Below, piece by piece: positions 17,675 through 27,049 of a DNA stretch of 64,000 bases. The notes beneath the pieces were generated by a model that saw only the letters and a list, made by a program, of their open reading frames with translations, was not told the origin of the DNA and made no database searches. A program made the position numbers and the translations under genes. How positions within the stretch are numbered: position 1 is the first letter of the stretch; the number at the start of each line of letters is the position of its first letter. The DNA comes from Bacteroidaceae bacterium (GTDB taxonomy: Bacteria; Bacteroidota; Bacteroidia; Bacteroidales; Bacteroidaceae), in assembly GCA_024401275.1 (NCBI GenBank), contig JAKSLJ010000011.1:19619-83618 (forward strand), written 5' to 3'.

Positions 17675-19825
17675 ATGGCAAGAAAAGATTTTAATTCAAT
17701 AGACATACATGCTGGCATTGCAGCTAAGAATGGTCAGCAGTGGCAAAAGGATAATAACATTTCTGCCAATTGGAGAACTCCAGAGCAGATTGATATCCAG
17801 CCTGTTTACACACAGGAAGACCTTGACGGTATGGAGCACCTTGAGTTTGCAGCAGGTATTCCTCCATTCCTCCGTGGTCCTTATTCAATGATGTACCCAT
17901 TCCGCCCTTGGACTATCCGTCAGTATGCCGGATTCTCTACTGCGGAAGAGTCAAATGCATTCTATCGCCGTAACCTCGCTTCTGGTCAGAAGGGTCTTTC
18001 TGTAGCCTTCGACCTTCCTACTCACCGCGGTTACGACCCAGACAACCAGCGTGTAGTTGGTGATGTTGGTAAGGCTGGTGTGAGCATCTGTTCTATCGAG
18101 AACATGAAGGTTCTCTTCGGTGGTATTCCATTGAACAAGATGTCTGTCTCTATGACAATGAACGGTGCCGTTCTCCCTATCCTCGCTTTCTATATCGTGG
18201 CAGGTCTTGAGCAGGGCGCTAAGCTCGAAGAGATGGCTGGTACTATCCAGAACGATATCCTCAAGGAATTCATGGTGCGTAACACTTACATCTACCCACC
18301 TGCATTCTCAATGAAGATCATCGCTGACATCTTCGAGTTCACTTCACAGAACATGCCTAAGTTCAACTCAATCTCTATCTCTGGTTACCACATGCAGGAA
18401 GCAGGTGCTACAGCAGATATCGAGCTCGCTTACACTCTCGCCGACGGTATGGACTACCTCCGCGCTGGTGTTAACGCAGGTATTGATGTTGACGCATTCG
18501 CTCCACGCCTCTCATTCTTCTGGGCTATTGGTATGAACCACTTCATGGAGATTGCAAAGATGCGTGCCGGTCGTCTTCTCTGGGCTAAGATCGTGAAGAG
18601 CTTCGGTGCGAAGAACCCTAAGTCAATGGCTCTCCGTACTCACTCTCAGACATCTGGTTGGTCGCTCACAGAGCAGGACCCATTCAACAATGTTGGTCGT
18701 ACTTGTATCGAGGCTATGGCTGCCGTTCTTGGTCACACTCAGTCTCTCCATACAAACGCTCTTGACGAGGCTATCGCTCTTCCAACAGACTTCTCTGCTC
18801 GTATCGCTCGTAACACTCAGATCTACATCCAGAACGAGACTAAGGTCTGCAAGCAGATCGACCCATGGGCAGGTTCTTACTACGTAGAGACTCTCACTAA
18901 CGAACTCGTACACAAGGCTTGGGCTCTCATCCAGGAAGTTGAGAAGCTTGGCGGTATGGCTAAGGCTATCGAGACTGGTCTTCCAAAGATGCGTATTGAG
19001 GAAGCAGCTGCTCGTACTCAGGCTCGTATCGACTCAGGCACTCAGACTATCGTTGGTATCAACAAGTATCGTCTCGACCACGAGGATCCTATCGATATCC
19101 TCGCTATCGACAACACAGCCGTTCGTCTCCAGCAGGAAGAGAACCTCAAGGTGCTTCGTGAAGGCCGCGACGAGGAAGTTTGCAAGCGTGAACTCGCTAA
19201 GCTTACAGAAATCGTTCGCACTCAGGAAGGCAACCTCCTTGCACAGGCAGTTGAGTGTGCTAAGGTTCGTTGTACTCTCGGTGAAATCTCTGACGCTTGC
19301 GAAGAGGTTGTAGGACGTTACAAGGCAGTAATCAAAACTATTTCAGGCGTGTATAAATCAGAATCAGGTTCGAACGCAATGTTCGACGAGGCTTGCGCTC
19401 TCACAGAGAAGTTCGCACAGCAGGAAGGTCGTCGCCCACGTATCTTCATCGCCAAGATGGGTCAGGACGGACACGACCGTGGTGCAAAGGTTGTTGCTAC
19501 AGGTTATGCTGACTGCGGTTACGACGTTGATATGGGACCTCTCTTCCAGACACCAGCAGAAGCTGCTCGTGAGGCTGTAGAGAACGACGTTCACATCGTA
19601 GGTGCTTCTTCACTCGCAGCAGGTCACTTGACTCTCATTCCACAGCTCATCGAAGAACTCAAGAAGCTCGGTCGTGAGGACATCATGGTTGTTGCAGGTG
19701 GTGTAATCCCTGCTCAGGACTACGATGCACTCTACAAGGCAGGCGTTGCAGCTATCTTCGGTCCTGGTACTCCTGTTGCTAAGTCAGCTATCGAGATGAT
19801 GAAGCTCATGATGGACGAGGATTAA
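17675..19825 (+). CDS. mutB: Methylmalonyl-CoA mutase large (alpha) subunit, cobalamin-binding
   Basis: A 716-residue catalytic subunit. The barrel includes [20 protein letters not shown] (CoA-binding channel) and [19 protein letters not shown] with the catalytic-site residues. The C-terminal B12 domain has [13 protein letters not shown] (about 594-606), whose His supplies the lower cobalt ligand, and later [18 protein letters not shown]. With mutA it forms the adenosylcobalamin-dependent mutase of the succinate-propionate pathway; epimerase and carboxyltransferase genes lie at 57264-57668 and 55666-57228. A strong terminator follows. Confidence 0.97.
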   Translation: MARKDFNSIDIHAGIAAKNGQQWQKDNNISANWRTPEQIDIQPVYTQEDLDGMEHLEFAAGIPPFLRGPYSMMYPFRPWTIRQYAGFSTAEESNAFYRRNLASGQKGLSVAFDLPTHRGYDPDNQRVVGDVGKAGVSICSIENMKVLFGGIPLNKMSVSMTMNGAVLPILAFYIVAGLEQGAKLEEMAGTIQNDILKEFMVRNTYIYPPAFSMKIIADIFEFTSQNMPKFNSISISGYHMQEAGATADIELAYTLADGMDYLRAGVNAGIDVDAFAPRLSFFWAIGMNHFMEIAKMRAGRLLWAKIVKSFGAKNPKSMALRTHSQTSGWSLTEQDPFNNVGRTCIEAMAAVLGHTQSLHTNALDEAIALPTDFSARIARNTQIYIQNETKVCKQIDPWAGSYYVETLTNELVHKAWALIQEVEKLGGMAKAIETGLPKMRIEEAAARTQARIDSGTQTIVGINKYRLDHEDPIDILAIDNTAVRLQQEENLKVLREGRDEEVCKRELAKLTEIVRTQEGNLLAQAVECAKVRCTLGEISDACEEVVGRYKAVIKTISGVYKSESGSNAMFDEACALTEKFAQQEGRRPRIFIAKMGQDGHDRGAKVVATGYADCGYDVDMGPLFQTPAEAAREAVENDVHIVGASSLAAGHLTLIPQLIEELKKLGREDIMVVAGGVIPAQDYDALYKAGVAAIFGPGTPVAKSAIEMMKLMMDED

Positions 19826-19846
19826 TAAAACTACTATAGTATAATT

Positions 19847-19884
19847 ATTCCCCATGTCAGTGTAATTGGCATGGGGAATTTTTG
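19847..19884 (+). terminator. Rho-independent terminator of mutAB
   Basis: ATTCCCCATG (19847-19856) pairs perfectly with CATGGGGAAT (19870-19879), loop 13 bases, followed by TTTTTG. It is 21 bases after the mutB stop. Confidence 0.85.
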
Positions 19885-19910
19885 TATGGTTTAATCCGTA
19901 AATGCAGCAT

Positions 19911-19936
19911 GTAAGTAAAACGCGCGAAATGCTTAC
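19911..19936. repeat. 26-bp palindromic unit, copy 1
   Basis: Starts GTAAGTA and ends TGCTTAC, which pair except for one base; the centre is AAACGCGCGAAA. It is 21 of 26 or more identical to the unit at 20284-20309, and the bases on both sides (CATG/GATG before, AATATG/AATTTG after) are also alike. Confidence 0.65.
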
Positions 19937-20065
19937 AATATGTCATTTCTGCCATTGTCAGAATTGCGCCTAATCTGTATCGCAAAAAAAGGAAAAACTG
20001 CCGTAAATGAGTTAAAAAATGCCTTATTTTGACTCTAAAATCATATCCCCTAGGGAGGCAAGTCG

Positions 20066-20100
20066 TAATCCTTAGGATTATGATGTGTAATCCTTGGAGA
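20066..20100. repeat. 22-bp repeat pair related to 13943-13986
   Basis: TAATCCTTAGGATTA (itself a perfect palindrome, 20066-20080) and TAATCCTTGGAGAAA start 22 bases apart. The spacing and the core AATCCTTAGG equal those of the pair at 13943-13986. A third, weaker unit with CCCCTAGGGA lies just before. Confidence 0.5.
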
Positions 20101-20283
20101 AACACTCGCTAAGTCACTGCCTTTTTCGGCTTATTTCGGCGTTTTTTGGATGTCTTTCAAGGAAAATCTGCTATAACTCTCTGATTATCAATACTGTAAT
20201 ATCTTCACGAGGCTTCCGTATTTGCGGATAAATGTCAGCAATAACATTTCACGCCATTCTCAGCGACTTGCCAAAATCCGGAT

Positions 20284-20309
20284 GTAAGCAAAATGCCCGA
20301 AATGCTTAC
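20284..20309. repeat. 26-bp palindromic unit, copy 2
   Basis: GTAAGCA at the start and TGCTTAC at the end are perfect reverse complements (7 bp), with AAATGCCCGAAA between. Same orientation as the copy 373 bases upstream. Confidence 0.65.
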
Positions 20310-20415
20310 AATTTGCATATTATGACCGTAATCGAAAGTATGTTTAAGGCGTAACCAAAGCATATCTTAGGTGTAACCAAAAGCGTCACCGACCGTATCC
20401 AAGCGTTACCAAAAG

Positions 20416-20572
20416 GCGTTGCCGTTACCGTTGCCTTAAAATCTGCATTAGGTATAGAAGCCCTCGCGTACATATATTATATATTTTTTAATTAATGAAA
20501 AATCATTAATAATATAAAATGGGCTTAAATTGAATGTGTGTGCATTTTTTACGGCAACGGTAACGGCAACGC
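20416..20572. repeat. Inverted repeat with 20-bp perfect arms
   Basis: GCGTTGCCGTTACCGTTGCC (20416-20435) is the exact reverse complement of 20553-20572. The spacer of 117 bases is AT-rich and includes ATATATTATATATTTTTTAA and a small ATTAATGAAAAATCATTAAT hairpin. Upstream lie extra direct units of GTAACCAAAAGC; downstream the right arm continues as CTTTTGGGTTACACCTTTT, complementary to such units. It may be a small non-autonomous transposable element, but no target duplication was recognised. Confidence 0.6.
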
Positions 20573-20588
20573 TTTTGGGTTACACCTT

Positions 20589-22610
20589 TTACCAAAGCTT
20601 GAGACGCTTCTCAGGTGCGATGTACATACCGTCGCCTTCCTTCACATCGAATGCTTGATAGAAAGCGTCAATGTGGCGAAGTGCGTCATTCACACGGATG
20701 AAACCGATAGAGTGAACATCGTTCTTCTGGAGATACTTCAAGCCCTGCTCTGTCCAGTTTCCTGCCCAAACGCCAGCATAAGCAAGGAAGAAACGCTGCA
20801 TAGGAGTAAAGCCATCAGCATCTGTAAGCGGATTCTCCTTAATCGCAATGTTGAGAGCTTCCATTGCTACCATGAGACCGCCATGGTCAGCGAGGTTCTC
20901 GCCGTTGGTCATCTTACCATTGCTCTTAAGACCAGGAAGAACATCAACTGTGTCAAAGTAGCTTGCATAGAAATCAGCCTTCTTCTGGAATGCCTCGCGG
21001 TCAGACTTCTGCCACCAAGCGCTCATGTTACCGTTCTTGTCGTAGAGTGAACCCTTGTCGTCGAAGCCGTGAGTCATCTCATGACCGATAACCACACCAA
21101 TGGCACCATAGTTTGCTGCGTCGTCAGCCTCTGGGTTGAAGTATGGTGGTTGGAGAATACCAGCAGGGAAGCAGATCTCGTTTGTTGTAGGGTTGTAGTA
21201 TGCATTGACCGTCTGTGGAGTCATGTGCCACTCTGTTGGGTCAACCTTCTTGCCCGCAGTGCGACGCAGATGGTCCTTTGTCTTGTATTCAGAGACTGCC
21301 TGAGCATTCTCGATGAAAGACTTTTTGGGGTCGATAGTGATTTCAGAAATGTCCTCCCACTTGTCAGGATAGCCAATCTTCACACGGAAAGTAGAGAGTT
21401 TCTGGATAGCAGCATACTTGGTAGTCGCTGACATCCAATCCTGTTCGATGATGCGGATGCCGAGTGCCTTCTGGAGATTGGCAACGAGCTGTTCCATACG
21501 CTTCTTGCTGCTCTCAGGGAAATAGCGCTCCACATACATCTTACCTATCTGCTCGCCGAAAGCTCCGTTCACCTGAGCGAGACAGCGCTGCCAGCGTGGC
21601 TTCATCTCAGTCTTGCCTTCCATAACCTTGCCGTAGAAGTCAAAGTTTGCCTCTGTAACCTCATCGCTGAGCATTGACGCTGTAGAAGAAATCAAGTCCC
21701 ATTCCATGTAGGCGCGGAGAAGTTCGAGAGAGATTGTTGGCTCGTAAGTGTTAATCCAATCGAAGTAGCGGAGGTTGCCAACGATGACTTCCTGCATGCA
21801 GTCGTCAGACACGCCGCGACGCTTCATGGAAGCTGTAATATCTACATTAGGCCACTTCTCCTTAAACTCCTTCATTGTCATCTTGTTGTAGAGTTTCTCT
21901 ACATCACGACGCTCTGTCTGAGTCATGGAATGGTCGGCGATGAGCATTTCAAGATCATAAACGAGCTGTGCCTTCTTCTTGCCGTTCTTGATACCATAGA
22001 TGCCGTACATGCGCTCCATGTGCTTCTTGAACTTGGCACGAATGTCCTTAGCCTCCTTTGTCTGTTCTGTGTAATACTCTTTCTGACCGAGCGAGAGACC
22101 AGCGCCACTTGCGTGGAAGATGTTCCACTCAGAGTTCTTTGAGTCAGCGCCGAAACCACCGCCGTAGAGTGTACCATAGCCGAGGAAAGGATGCTTCTCC
22201 CAGAACGCCTTGAGCTCTGCGATGCTCTTTGCTGCTTCAATCTCCTTGATGAGTGGCTGAACAGGCTTTGTGCCTTCAGCATTGCGGCGAACAGAGTCCA
22301 TAGAGAGCTTGTAGTAGTCGGAAATCTTCTGCTCGTTAGTGCCAAAAGCATAGGTCTTAGTGAGAAGTTCGTTCATAAGTTCGGTGTTCTTCTTGTCGTT
22401 GTTGTCGCGAAGAACATCAAACATTGTGTAGCGTGAATAAGCACCAGGACATGGGTTGTTCTTCTTCCAAATGCCGTTGGCAAACTGGTCAAAGTTGTCC
22501 TGTGGGCGTACCGAGCGATCGATGTTCTCGATAGCGAGCCCTGATTTCTGCGCATTTGTAGTTGTCGTCATAGCAAAAAGTGCAAATGCTGCGATAAATA
22601 GTTTTTTCAT
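20589..22610 (-). CDS. pepO: M13 family metallopeptidase (PepO/neprilysin type)
   Basis: A 673-residue zinc endopeptidase with a signal peptide (MKKLFIAAFALFAMTTTTNA), so it works in the periplasm or at the surface. The zinc motif is VIGHEMTHGFDD (HExxH at about 508), the third ligand lies in GENLADHGG (about 571), and the substrate-binding NAYYNPTTNEICFPAGIL is present, as is the C-terminal RLKLW that ends most M13 enzymes (normally CxxW). M13 peptidases cut oligopeptides. It has its own two-box promoter. The stop codon directly abuts the inverted repeat at 20416-20588. Confidence 0.95.
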   Translation of the reverse strand: MKKLFIAAFALFAMTTTTNAQKSGLAIENIDRSVRPQDNFDQFANGIWKKNNPCPGAYSRYTMFDVLRDNNDKKNTELMNELLTKTYAFGTNEQKISDYYKLSMDSVRRNAEGTKPVQPLIKEIEAAKSIAELKAFWEKHPFLGYGTLYGGGFGADSKNSEWNIFHASGAGLSLGQKEYYTEQTKEAKDIRAKFKKHMERMYGIYGIKNGKKKAQLVYDLEMLIADHSMTQTERRDVEKLYNKMTMKEFKEKWPNVDITASMKRRGVSDDCMQEVIVGNLRYFDWINTYEPTISLELLRAYMEWDLISSTASMLSDEVTEANFDFYGKVMEGKTEMKPRWQRCLAQVNGAFGEQIGKMYVERYFPESSKKRMEQLVANLQKALGIRIIEQDWMSATTKYAAIQKLSTFRVKIGYPDKWEDISEITIDPKKSFIENAQAVSEYKTKDHLRRTAGKKVDPTEWHMTPQTVNAYYNPTTNEICFPAGILQPPYFNPEADDAANYGAIGVVIGHEMTHGFDDKGSLYDKNGNMSAWWQKSDREAFQKKADFYASYFDTVDVLPGLKSNGKMTNGENLADHGGLMVAMEALNIAIKENPLTDADGFTPMQRFFLAYAGVWAGNWTEQGLKYLQKNDVHSIGFIRVNDALRHIDAFYQAFDVKEGDGMYIAPEKRLKLW

Positions 22611-22642
22611 ATTATTTTAACAATTTGTTGATTTTCAAGGTG

Positions 22643-22673
22643 CAAAAATAAGTATTTTCTTTCAAACAGCAAA
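22643..22673 (-). promoter_or_regulatory. Promoter of the M13 peptidase gene
   Basis: Minus strand: TTTG (22673-22670), 19-base spacer, TATTTTTG (22650-22643), 33 bases before the ATG at 22610. Fits the Bacteroidetes consensus. Confidence 0.72.
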
Positions 22674-22748
22674 ATAAATTAGCTTCCACTTTTCATTTTT
22701 ACTGAATCTTTGTGATTTAGATAAAAGCGGATTTTTGCCAATAGGCCA

Positions 22749-23687
22749 TCAAAAGAAAAGCGACACTCCCACAACACTTATGACGGCTCCTAACATTTCA
22801 AGCGTCGTAATCTTTTGCTTGAATATAAGGAATGCTGGAAGCAGGATAAGCACAGGGGTTATGGACATGATGGTCTGCGCAATGCCGGTAGATGTGTAGC
22901 TTACGGCAAGCAGCGAAAGGCTAACGCCGATAAACGGTCCGAAGACAGTAGCAAGCAAAGCGAAAGTCATGGCGTAGCGGTCGTGGATTCCCTTTCTGAG
23001 TGCTGAAACATTGCCCGATGACACAAGCAGTACAGCAAAGCCGACAAAGCCGATAATGCCTCTTATGAGTGTTCCAGAGAATGGCATCATCATGCTGATG
23101 TCCTCCACATTGTCCAGGCCTTCCAGGCATTCGCTGTAAGCTACCATTCCCATTTTGCTGAGAACGAGTCCGACGCCTTGTCCCATTGCCGCGCCTACTC
23201 CATACAACACTCCTTGCGGAGATAATTTCAGATGAAGTTTGCTGTCGTTGTCTCCCTTGCTAAGCACGGAGATGCTGATGCCGGTTATTGTTACGAGCAT
23301 GCCGAGAGAAGCTTTCAGGGAGATGCTTTCCGAAAGCATGAGATATCCGGTAACGGCAGCAAAGAGCGATGACAATGTCATAAAGAGCTGTCCAAAACGC
23401 GAGCCGATAAGCGTGTAGCTCTTAAAGAGGCAGAAGTCGCCGAAGACATAGCCTACCAATCCTGACAATCCCAGCCACAGCCAGACGCTGCTATCGGTAT
23501 GTTGCGGTATAGGAGAGCCAGTAACACAAAAAAGAAGTGCGGCAAGCAGGATTATTGACATGCTCATTCTGACAACATTCATCACCAATGTTCCGAGTCG
23601 CTTAGTTGATATCTCTGCGAAGATGGCTGTTGCCGTCCATGAAACTGCTACGATAAGGGCTATTATTTCTCCTTTTAGTTCAAGCAT
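22749..23687 (-). CDS. DMT superfamily (EamA) transporter
   Basis: A 312-residue protein with ten hydrophobic helices in two EamA repeats. Typical features are the first helix with IALIVAVSWTATAIFAEIST, the GYVFGDFCLFKSYTLIGSRF segment in the first repeat and the terminal LEMLGAVISVVGVSLFF. Family members export or import amino acids, nucleotides or other metabolites; no substrate is suggested by the neighbours. It is separated from the M13 gene by 138 bases, which contain that gene's promoter. Confidence 0.88.
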   Translation of the reverse strand: MLELKGEIIALIVAVSWTATAIFAEISTKRLGTLVMNVVRMSMSIILLAALLFCVTGSPIPQHTDSSVWLWLGLSGLVGYVFGDFCLFKSYTLIGSRFGQLFMTLSSLFAAVTGYLMLSESISLKASLGMLVTITGISISVLSKGDNDSKLHLKLSPQGVLYGVGAAMGQGVGLVLSKMGMVAYSECLEGLDNVEDISMMMPFSGTLIRGIIGFVGFAVLLVSSGNVSALRKGIHDRYAMTFALLATVFGPFIGVSLSLLAVSYTSTGIAQTIMSITPVLILLPAFLIFKQKITTLEMLGAVISVVGVSLFF

Positions 23688-23763
23688 TTTTTCGTTAAGG
23701 GTATCTGAAGTATGATTTTCGTTTAGTTTTTACAAGATAAATAACGCAAGTTGCTCAATTTTA

Positions 23764-23795
23764 TTTGTTTTTCTCTCACTTTATTCGTAATTTTG
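23764..23795 (+). promoter_or_regulatory. Promoter of the C69 dipeptidase gene
   Basis: TTTG (23764-23767), 20-base spacer, TAATTTTG (23788-23795), 34 bases before the ATG at 23830. A strong match to the Bacteroidetes promoter. Confidence 0.78.
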
Positions 23796-23829
23796 CGGCG
23801 CAAAACATAAATTTTATCAATTATAGATT

Positions 23830-25482
23830 ATGAAGAAAATACTGACCTTTATTCTCGCTTCGCTTTTCGCTACTGGCTCCGCTCTTGCCTGTACAAACCT
23901 CATCGTGGGTAAGAAAGCAAGCACAACGGGAGCGGTAATGTGTACATACAGCGCTGACAGCTATGGACACTTCGCGCAGTTACATTTCATTCCTGCTGCA
24001 AAGCATGCTCCTGGCGACATGTACGAAATCTACGACTACGACTCCAACGAGCATCTCGGTAGCATACCGGAAGTGGCTGAAACATACAATGTTGTTGGTC
24101 ATATAAACGACTATAAGGTTTCGATTATGGAGACTACCTTCGGCGGTCGCCATGAGATAGAGCTTGACTCTTGCGGTATGATTGACTATGGCTCACTGAT
24201 GTACCTCGGACTGATGCGCGCCAAGACTGCACGCGAAGCCATCAAAGTTATGACATCACTCGCAGAACAATACGGCTACGCTTCTGAGGGTGAGTCTTTC
24301 TCCGTATGCGACGCTGAGGAAGCCTGGATTCTGGAAATGATAAGCCAGGGCCATGGCAGCAAGAAGGTTGTTTGGGTAGCACAGCGCATTCCAGACGATG
24401 CCATCTCTGGTCACGCTAACCAGGCTCGCATACGCAAGGTAAACCTGAAGGACAAGGAGAATGTGATGATGTCGAAAGACTGCATAAAGTTTGCACGCAA
24501 AATGGGTTGGTTCACTGGCAAGGACGCTGACTTCAGCTTTGCTGACACTTATGCTCCGGCCGATTTCTCTGGTCGTCGCATTTGCGATGCTCGTGTATGG
24601 TCTTTCTTCAACCATCATGTTGACGGAATGGACAAGTGGCTTCCATGGGCAGAAGGCAAGCAAAAGGACGCTGAGCCAATGCCTCTTTGGTTTGTTCCTA
24701 AGCACAAGGTTTCTCGTATGCAACTGATGAACGATATGCGCGACCACTTCGAGAATACTCCTTTTGCCATTGATGTTGAGAACGGCGACCCTGGCAAGGG
24801 ACTCTACGACATGCCATACCGCCCTACTCCACTCTACTTTGAACACAACGGGCAAAAGCTCTTCAACGAGCGTCCTATCTCTACACAGCAGGCTTCTTTC
24901 TCCATTCTCTCTGAGCTCCGCTCTGACCTGCCACGAGAGGTTGGAAGTCTTCTATGGTGGGGAAACGACGACGGCAACATGGTGGCTTATACTCCACTCT
25001 ACGGCTGTATAACAAAGGCTCCGTTGCCTTACAACACTCCTGACGCTGACGATGCCACATTCTCTATGGACAACGCTTTCTGGGTGTGCAACTGGGTGAG
25101 CAACATGGTTTATCCGCGTTACTCTATGCTCTTCCCTGAGCTGAAGTCTGTTCGTGATTCAATAGACAACTCTCTCGCACAGAATCAGCCAATATTTGAG
25201 GCTAACGCTATCGAGCAATTGGCGAACAATCGCGACAAGGGTGTGGAACTCATTACCGACTACTCGGCAAAGAAAGCTGACGAGATGATGACTGCATGGA
25301 AGAATCTTGCCACTAAGATTATCGTGAAATACAATGACATGGCTGTCAAGAAGGAAAAGAATGGCAAGTATGAGCGTACAAAGTTCGGTTGGATTGTCCC
25401 TGTTGAGCGTCCTGGATATTCCAAGGAAATGAAAAAGGCCATCGCTGAATACGGCGACAGATACAAGGTGCCGGAGGAGTGA
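23830..25482 (+). CDS. pepD: C69 family dipeptidase
   Basis: A 550-residue N-terminal-nucleophile hydrolase. The signal peptide MKKILTFILASLFATGSALA ends right before Cys21 (CTNLIVGKKAS), which after cleavage becomes the catalytic N-terminal Cys of family C69. Other family blocks are METTFGGRHEIELDSCGMIDYG and GESFSVCDAEEAWILEM. Such exported dipeptidases let asaccharolytic and saccharolytic Bacteroidales use peptides. Single-gene transcript with a clear promoter and terminator. Confidence 0.93.
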   Translation: MKKILTFILASLFATGSALACTNLIVGKKASTTGAVMCTYSADSYGHFAQLHFIPAAKHAPGDMYEIYDYDSNEHLGSIPEVAETYNVVGHINDYKVSIMETTFGGRHEIELDSCGMIDYGSLMYLGLMRAKTAREAIKVMTSLAEQYGYASEGESFSVCDAEEAWILEMISQGHGSKKVVWVAQRIPDDAISGHANQARIRKVNLKDKENVMMSKDCIKFARKMGWFTGKDADFSFADTYAPADFSGRRICDARVWSFFNHHVDGMDKWLPWAEGKQKDAEPMPLWFVPKHKVSRMQLMNDMRDHFENTPFAIDVENGDPGKGLYDMPYRPTPLYFEHNGQKLFNERPISTQQASFSILSELRSDLPREVGSLLWWGNDDGNMVAYTPLYGCITKAPLPYNTPDADDATFSMDNAFWVCNWVSNMVYPRYSMLFPELKSVRDSIDNSLAQNQPIFEANAIEQLANNRDKGVELITDYSAKKADEMMTAWKNLATKIIVKYNDMAVKKEKNGKYERTKFGWIVPVERPGYSKEMKKAIAEYGDRYKVPEE

Positions 25483-25516
25483 TAATCAGATAAGTTCTCT
25501 CTCAACTAAAACACAA

Positions 25517-25559
25517 AACAGGACACTCTCCATCACGCGGAGAATGTCCTGTTTTTTTA
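25517..25559 (+). terminator. Rho-independent terminator after the C69 gene
   Basis: ACAGGACA (25518-25525) pairs with TGTCCTGT, with a second inner stem TCTCC/GGAGA, then a run of seven T. It stands between convergent genes, and the A-run on the left could also serve the minus-strand pseudouridine synthase gene. Confidence 0.85.
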
Positions 25560-25570
25560 TGTCCGATGAT

Positions 25571-27043
25571 TTAGAAAGGCACAGGCGCGAAAAGCTTCAC
25601 TTCGGTCTTCAAGACTGGATGACGGAACTCCATTCGCTGGCAATGGAGATAGAGTCGGTCGGAAGGCGTGCCGTAAAGTTCGTCGCCAAGGATTGGAGAA
25701 TCCAGACCTTCCTTATGTGCACAATGTACACGCAACTGATGAGTGCGACCGGTAACAGGTTTCAGAAGAACAAGTGGAGTATCGGAAGCGATTGGGTTAT
25801 CAGAACCAAGCGCAATATCAGATGCGGAGAATGATTGCAGAAGAGAGAACTCGGTCAGAGTCTCTTTTCCTTTTTCGAAGTCAACCTTCTGATAAGGTCT
25901 GTTCATGAAATCAGGAGAGAGCGGAAGGGAGATTGTTCCCTCGACGGCAGAAGGCTTTGAGCTCAGCTTTGCCACATATTCCTTATGTACATCACGCCTT
26001 GCAAACATACTCTGCATGGTCTTGAAGACTGCCTCGTCCTTTGCGAGAAGGAGCAGACCGCTCGTAGCCATATCCAGGCGATGGATAGGCTGTAGGAATG
26101 TAGAATTCTGAATGCAGAATGCAGAATGATTCCCACGCGTAGCCAAATTCTGCATTCTGCATTTTGCATTCTGCATTCTCAAACTACTTACCACATCAGG
26201 CAAATCGAGCTTTCCGGGAACGGAAGGCATTCCGGCTGGTTTGTTTACTGCTACGAGATAATCATCTTCATAGACTATCTCCAGTTTGCCTTGAATAGCT
26301 TTTTCCTGTGGGTTAGGTTCTACATTCAAGCCTCGGAGCATGTAACTGAGCAGAGGTTTACATTTGCCAGAGCAAGCAGGATAATACTGCAAGTGGTGGC
26401 GAATTTCACCCTTTGGCGAATCTCCGTACCAGAACTCCGCCATGCAGACAGGCTTCAAGCCTTGAAGGAAGGCATGCTGAAGGAGTTTCGGAGCGCAACA
26501 GTCGCCTGTACCTGAAGGTGGTATGCCGTTAGCTTTCTTCTCGTAAGCCTTGGAGTCGGCATAATATTCGCGGAAGATGTCGAGAATGTTCTTCTGCTCC
26601 CCTACTCCATTCATCATGTCGTACTGAAGGAAGAGCCAACGTTGGAGGTTTATGGAATATTGGCGCGTAGGTCTGCCAGCACGACTGAGAGCAGAAATGC
26701 GACGCTCGTCTGTCTTGAAATGACCGTCGGGAGACTGCGAATCAAAGACTGGCGGAACGAAGAAATTGTGCTCGTTCCTTCCGTCGAGCAAACCGCTATA
26801 GGCCGCAAGGAAGTAAAGTGGCTGTGAGGATTCAGAAGAACAATATTCTGCCGAAGCTTCTTTTCTTACCACGAGAACGCCAAACATCTTGCCTTTCTGC
26901 AACTCTTCCTTCCACTCGGTCTTTTCCGCAAGATAATCCTGCACAATCTCTGCCGCCATCACAGCTGACGGATGTGGCTGATAGCAGTAAGGATAAGTGA
27001 ACTTATCGGGAAGTGAACCGGAATATGGAAGAATATGGAGCAT
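25571..27043 (-). CDS. RluA-family pseudouridine synthase with N-terminal extension and a repeat-encoded insert
   Basis: A 490-residue protein. Residues 1-about 240 form an N-terminal domain found in the long RluA homologues of Bacteroidetes (with a CAPKLLQHAF and CSGKCKPLLSYML cysteine region). The catalytic domain follows: LEIVYEDDYLVAVNKPAGMP, then HRLDMATSGLLLLAKD (about 319) with the catalytic Asp, and near the end GRTHQLRVH. Family members isomerise uridines of rRNA or tRNA. Between VVSSLR and LQPIHRLDM lie some 26 residues (about 288-314, rich in MQN and CRMQN) encoded by a hairpin of 7-base repeats; relatives have only a few residues there. The protein is still open to the end, so it may be functional. 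Confidence 0.85.
   Translation of the reverse strand: MLHILPYSGSLPDKFTYPYCYQPHPSAVMAAEIVQDYLAEKTEWKEELQKGKMFGVLVVRKEASAEYCSSESSQPLYFLAAYSGLLDGRNEHNFFVPPVFDSQSPDGHFKTDERRISALSRAGRPTRQYSINLQRWLFLQYDMMNGVGEQKNILDIFREYYADSKAYEKKANGIPPSGTGDCCAPKLLQHAFLQGLKPVCMAEFWYGDSPKGEIRHHLQYYPACSGKCKPLLSYMLRGLNVEPNPQEKAIQGKLEIVYEDDYLVAVNKPAGMPSVPGKLDLPDVVSSLRMQNAKCRMQNLATRGNHSAFCIQNSTFLQPIHRLDMATSGLLLLAKDEAVFKTMQSMFARRDVHKEYVAKLSSKPSAVEGTISLPLSPDFMNRPYQKVDFEKGKETLTEFSLLQSFSASDIALGSDNPIASDTPLVLLKPVTGRTHQLRVHCAHKEGLDSPILGDELYGTPSDRLYLHCQRMEFRHPVLKTEVKLFAPVPF
26103..26179. repeat. Heptamer hairpin (family B) inside the pseudouridine synthase gene
   Basis: Left arm: GAATTCT then GAATGCA twice then GAAT (26103-26127). 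Right arm: ATTCTGC, ATTCTGC, ATTTTGC, ATTCTGC, ATTCT (26147-26179), the reverse complement. The 19-base loop is GATTCCCACGCGTAGCCAA. All units keep an exact 7-base phase. Gain or loss of one unit would shift the frame ahead of the catalytic motif. Confidence 0.88.
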
Positions 27044-27049
27044 TTGATG

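Larger units (their letters stand above)
19885..20588. other. Repeat-rich non-coding island between mutB and the M13 peptidase gene
   Basis: About 700 bases without a credible gene. From left to right it holds a 26-bp palindrome (19911-19936), a 22-bp repeat pair (20066-20100), a second copy of the 26-bp palindrome (20284-20309), degenerate units of GTAACCAAAAGC (20350-20415), and a large inverted repeat (20416-20435 with 20553-20572) around an AT-rich core. The last repeat runs to the stop codon of the next gene. No promoter is needed here since the flanking genes converge. It looks like a landing zone for short repeats. Confidence 0.7.

Noticed and set aside
20538-21050. 170-codon plus-strand open frame starting in the repeat island
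   Set aside because: Mostly the opposite strand of the M13 peptidase gene; starts inside the inverted repeat.
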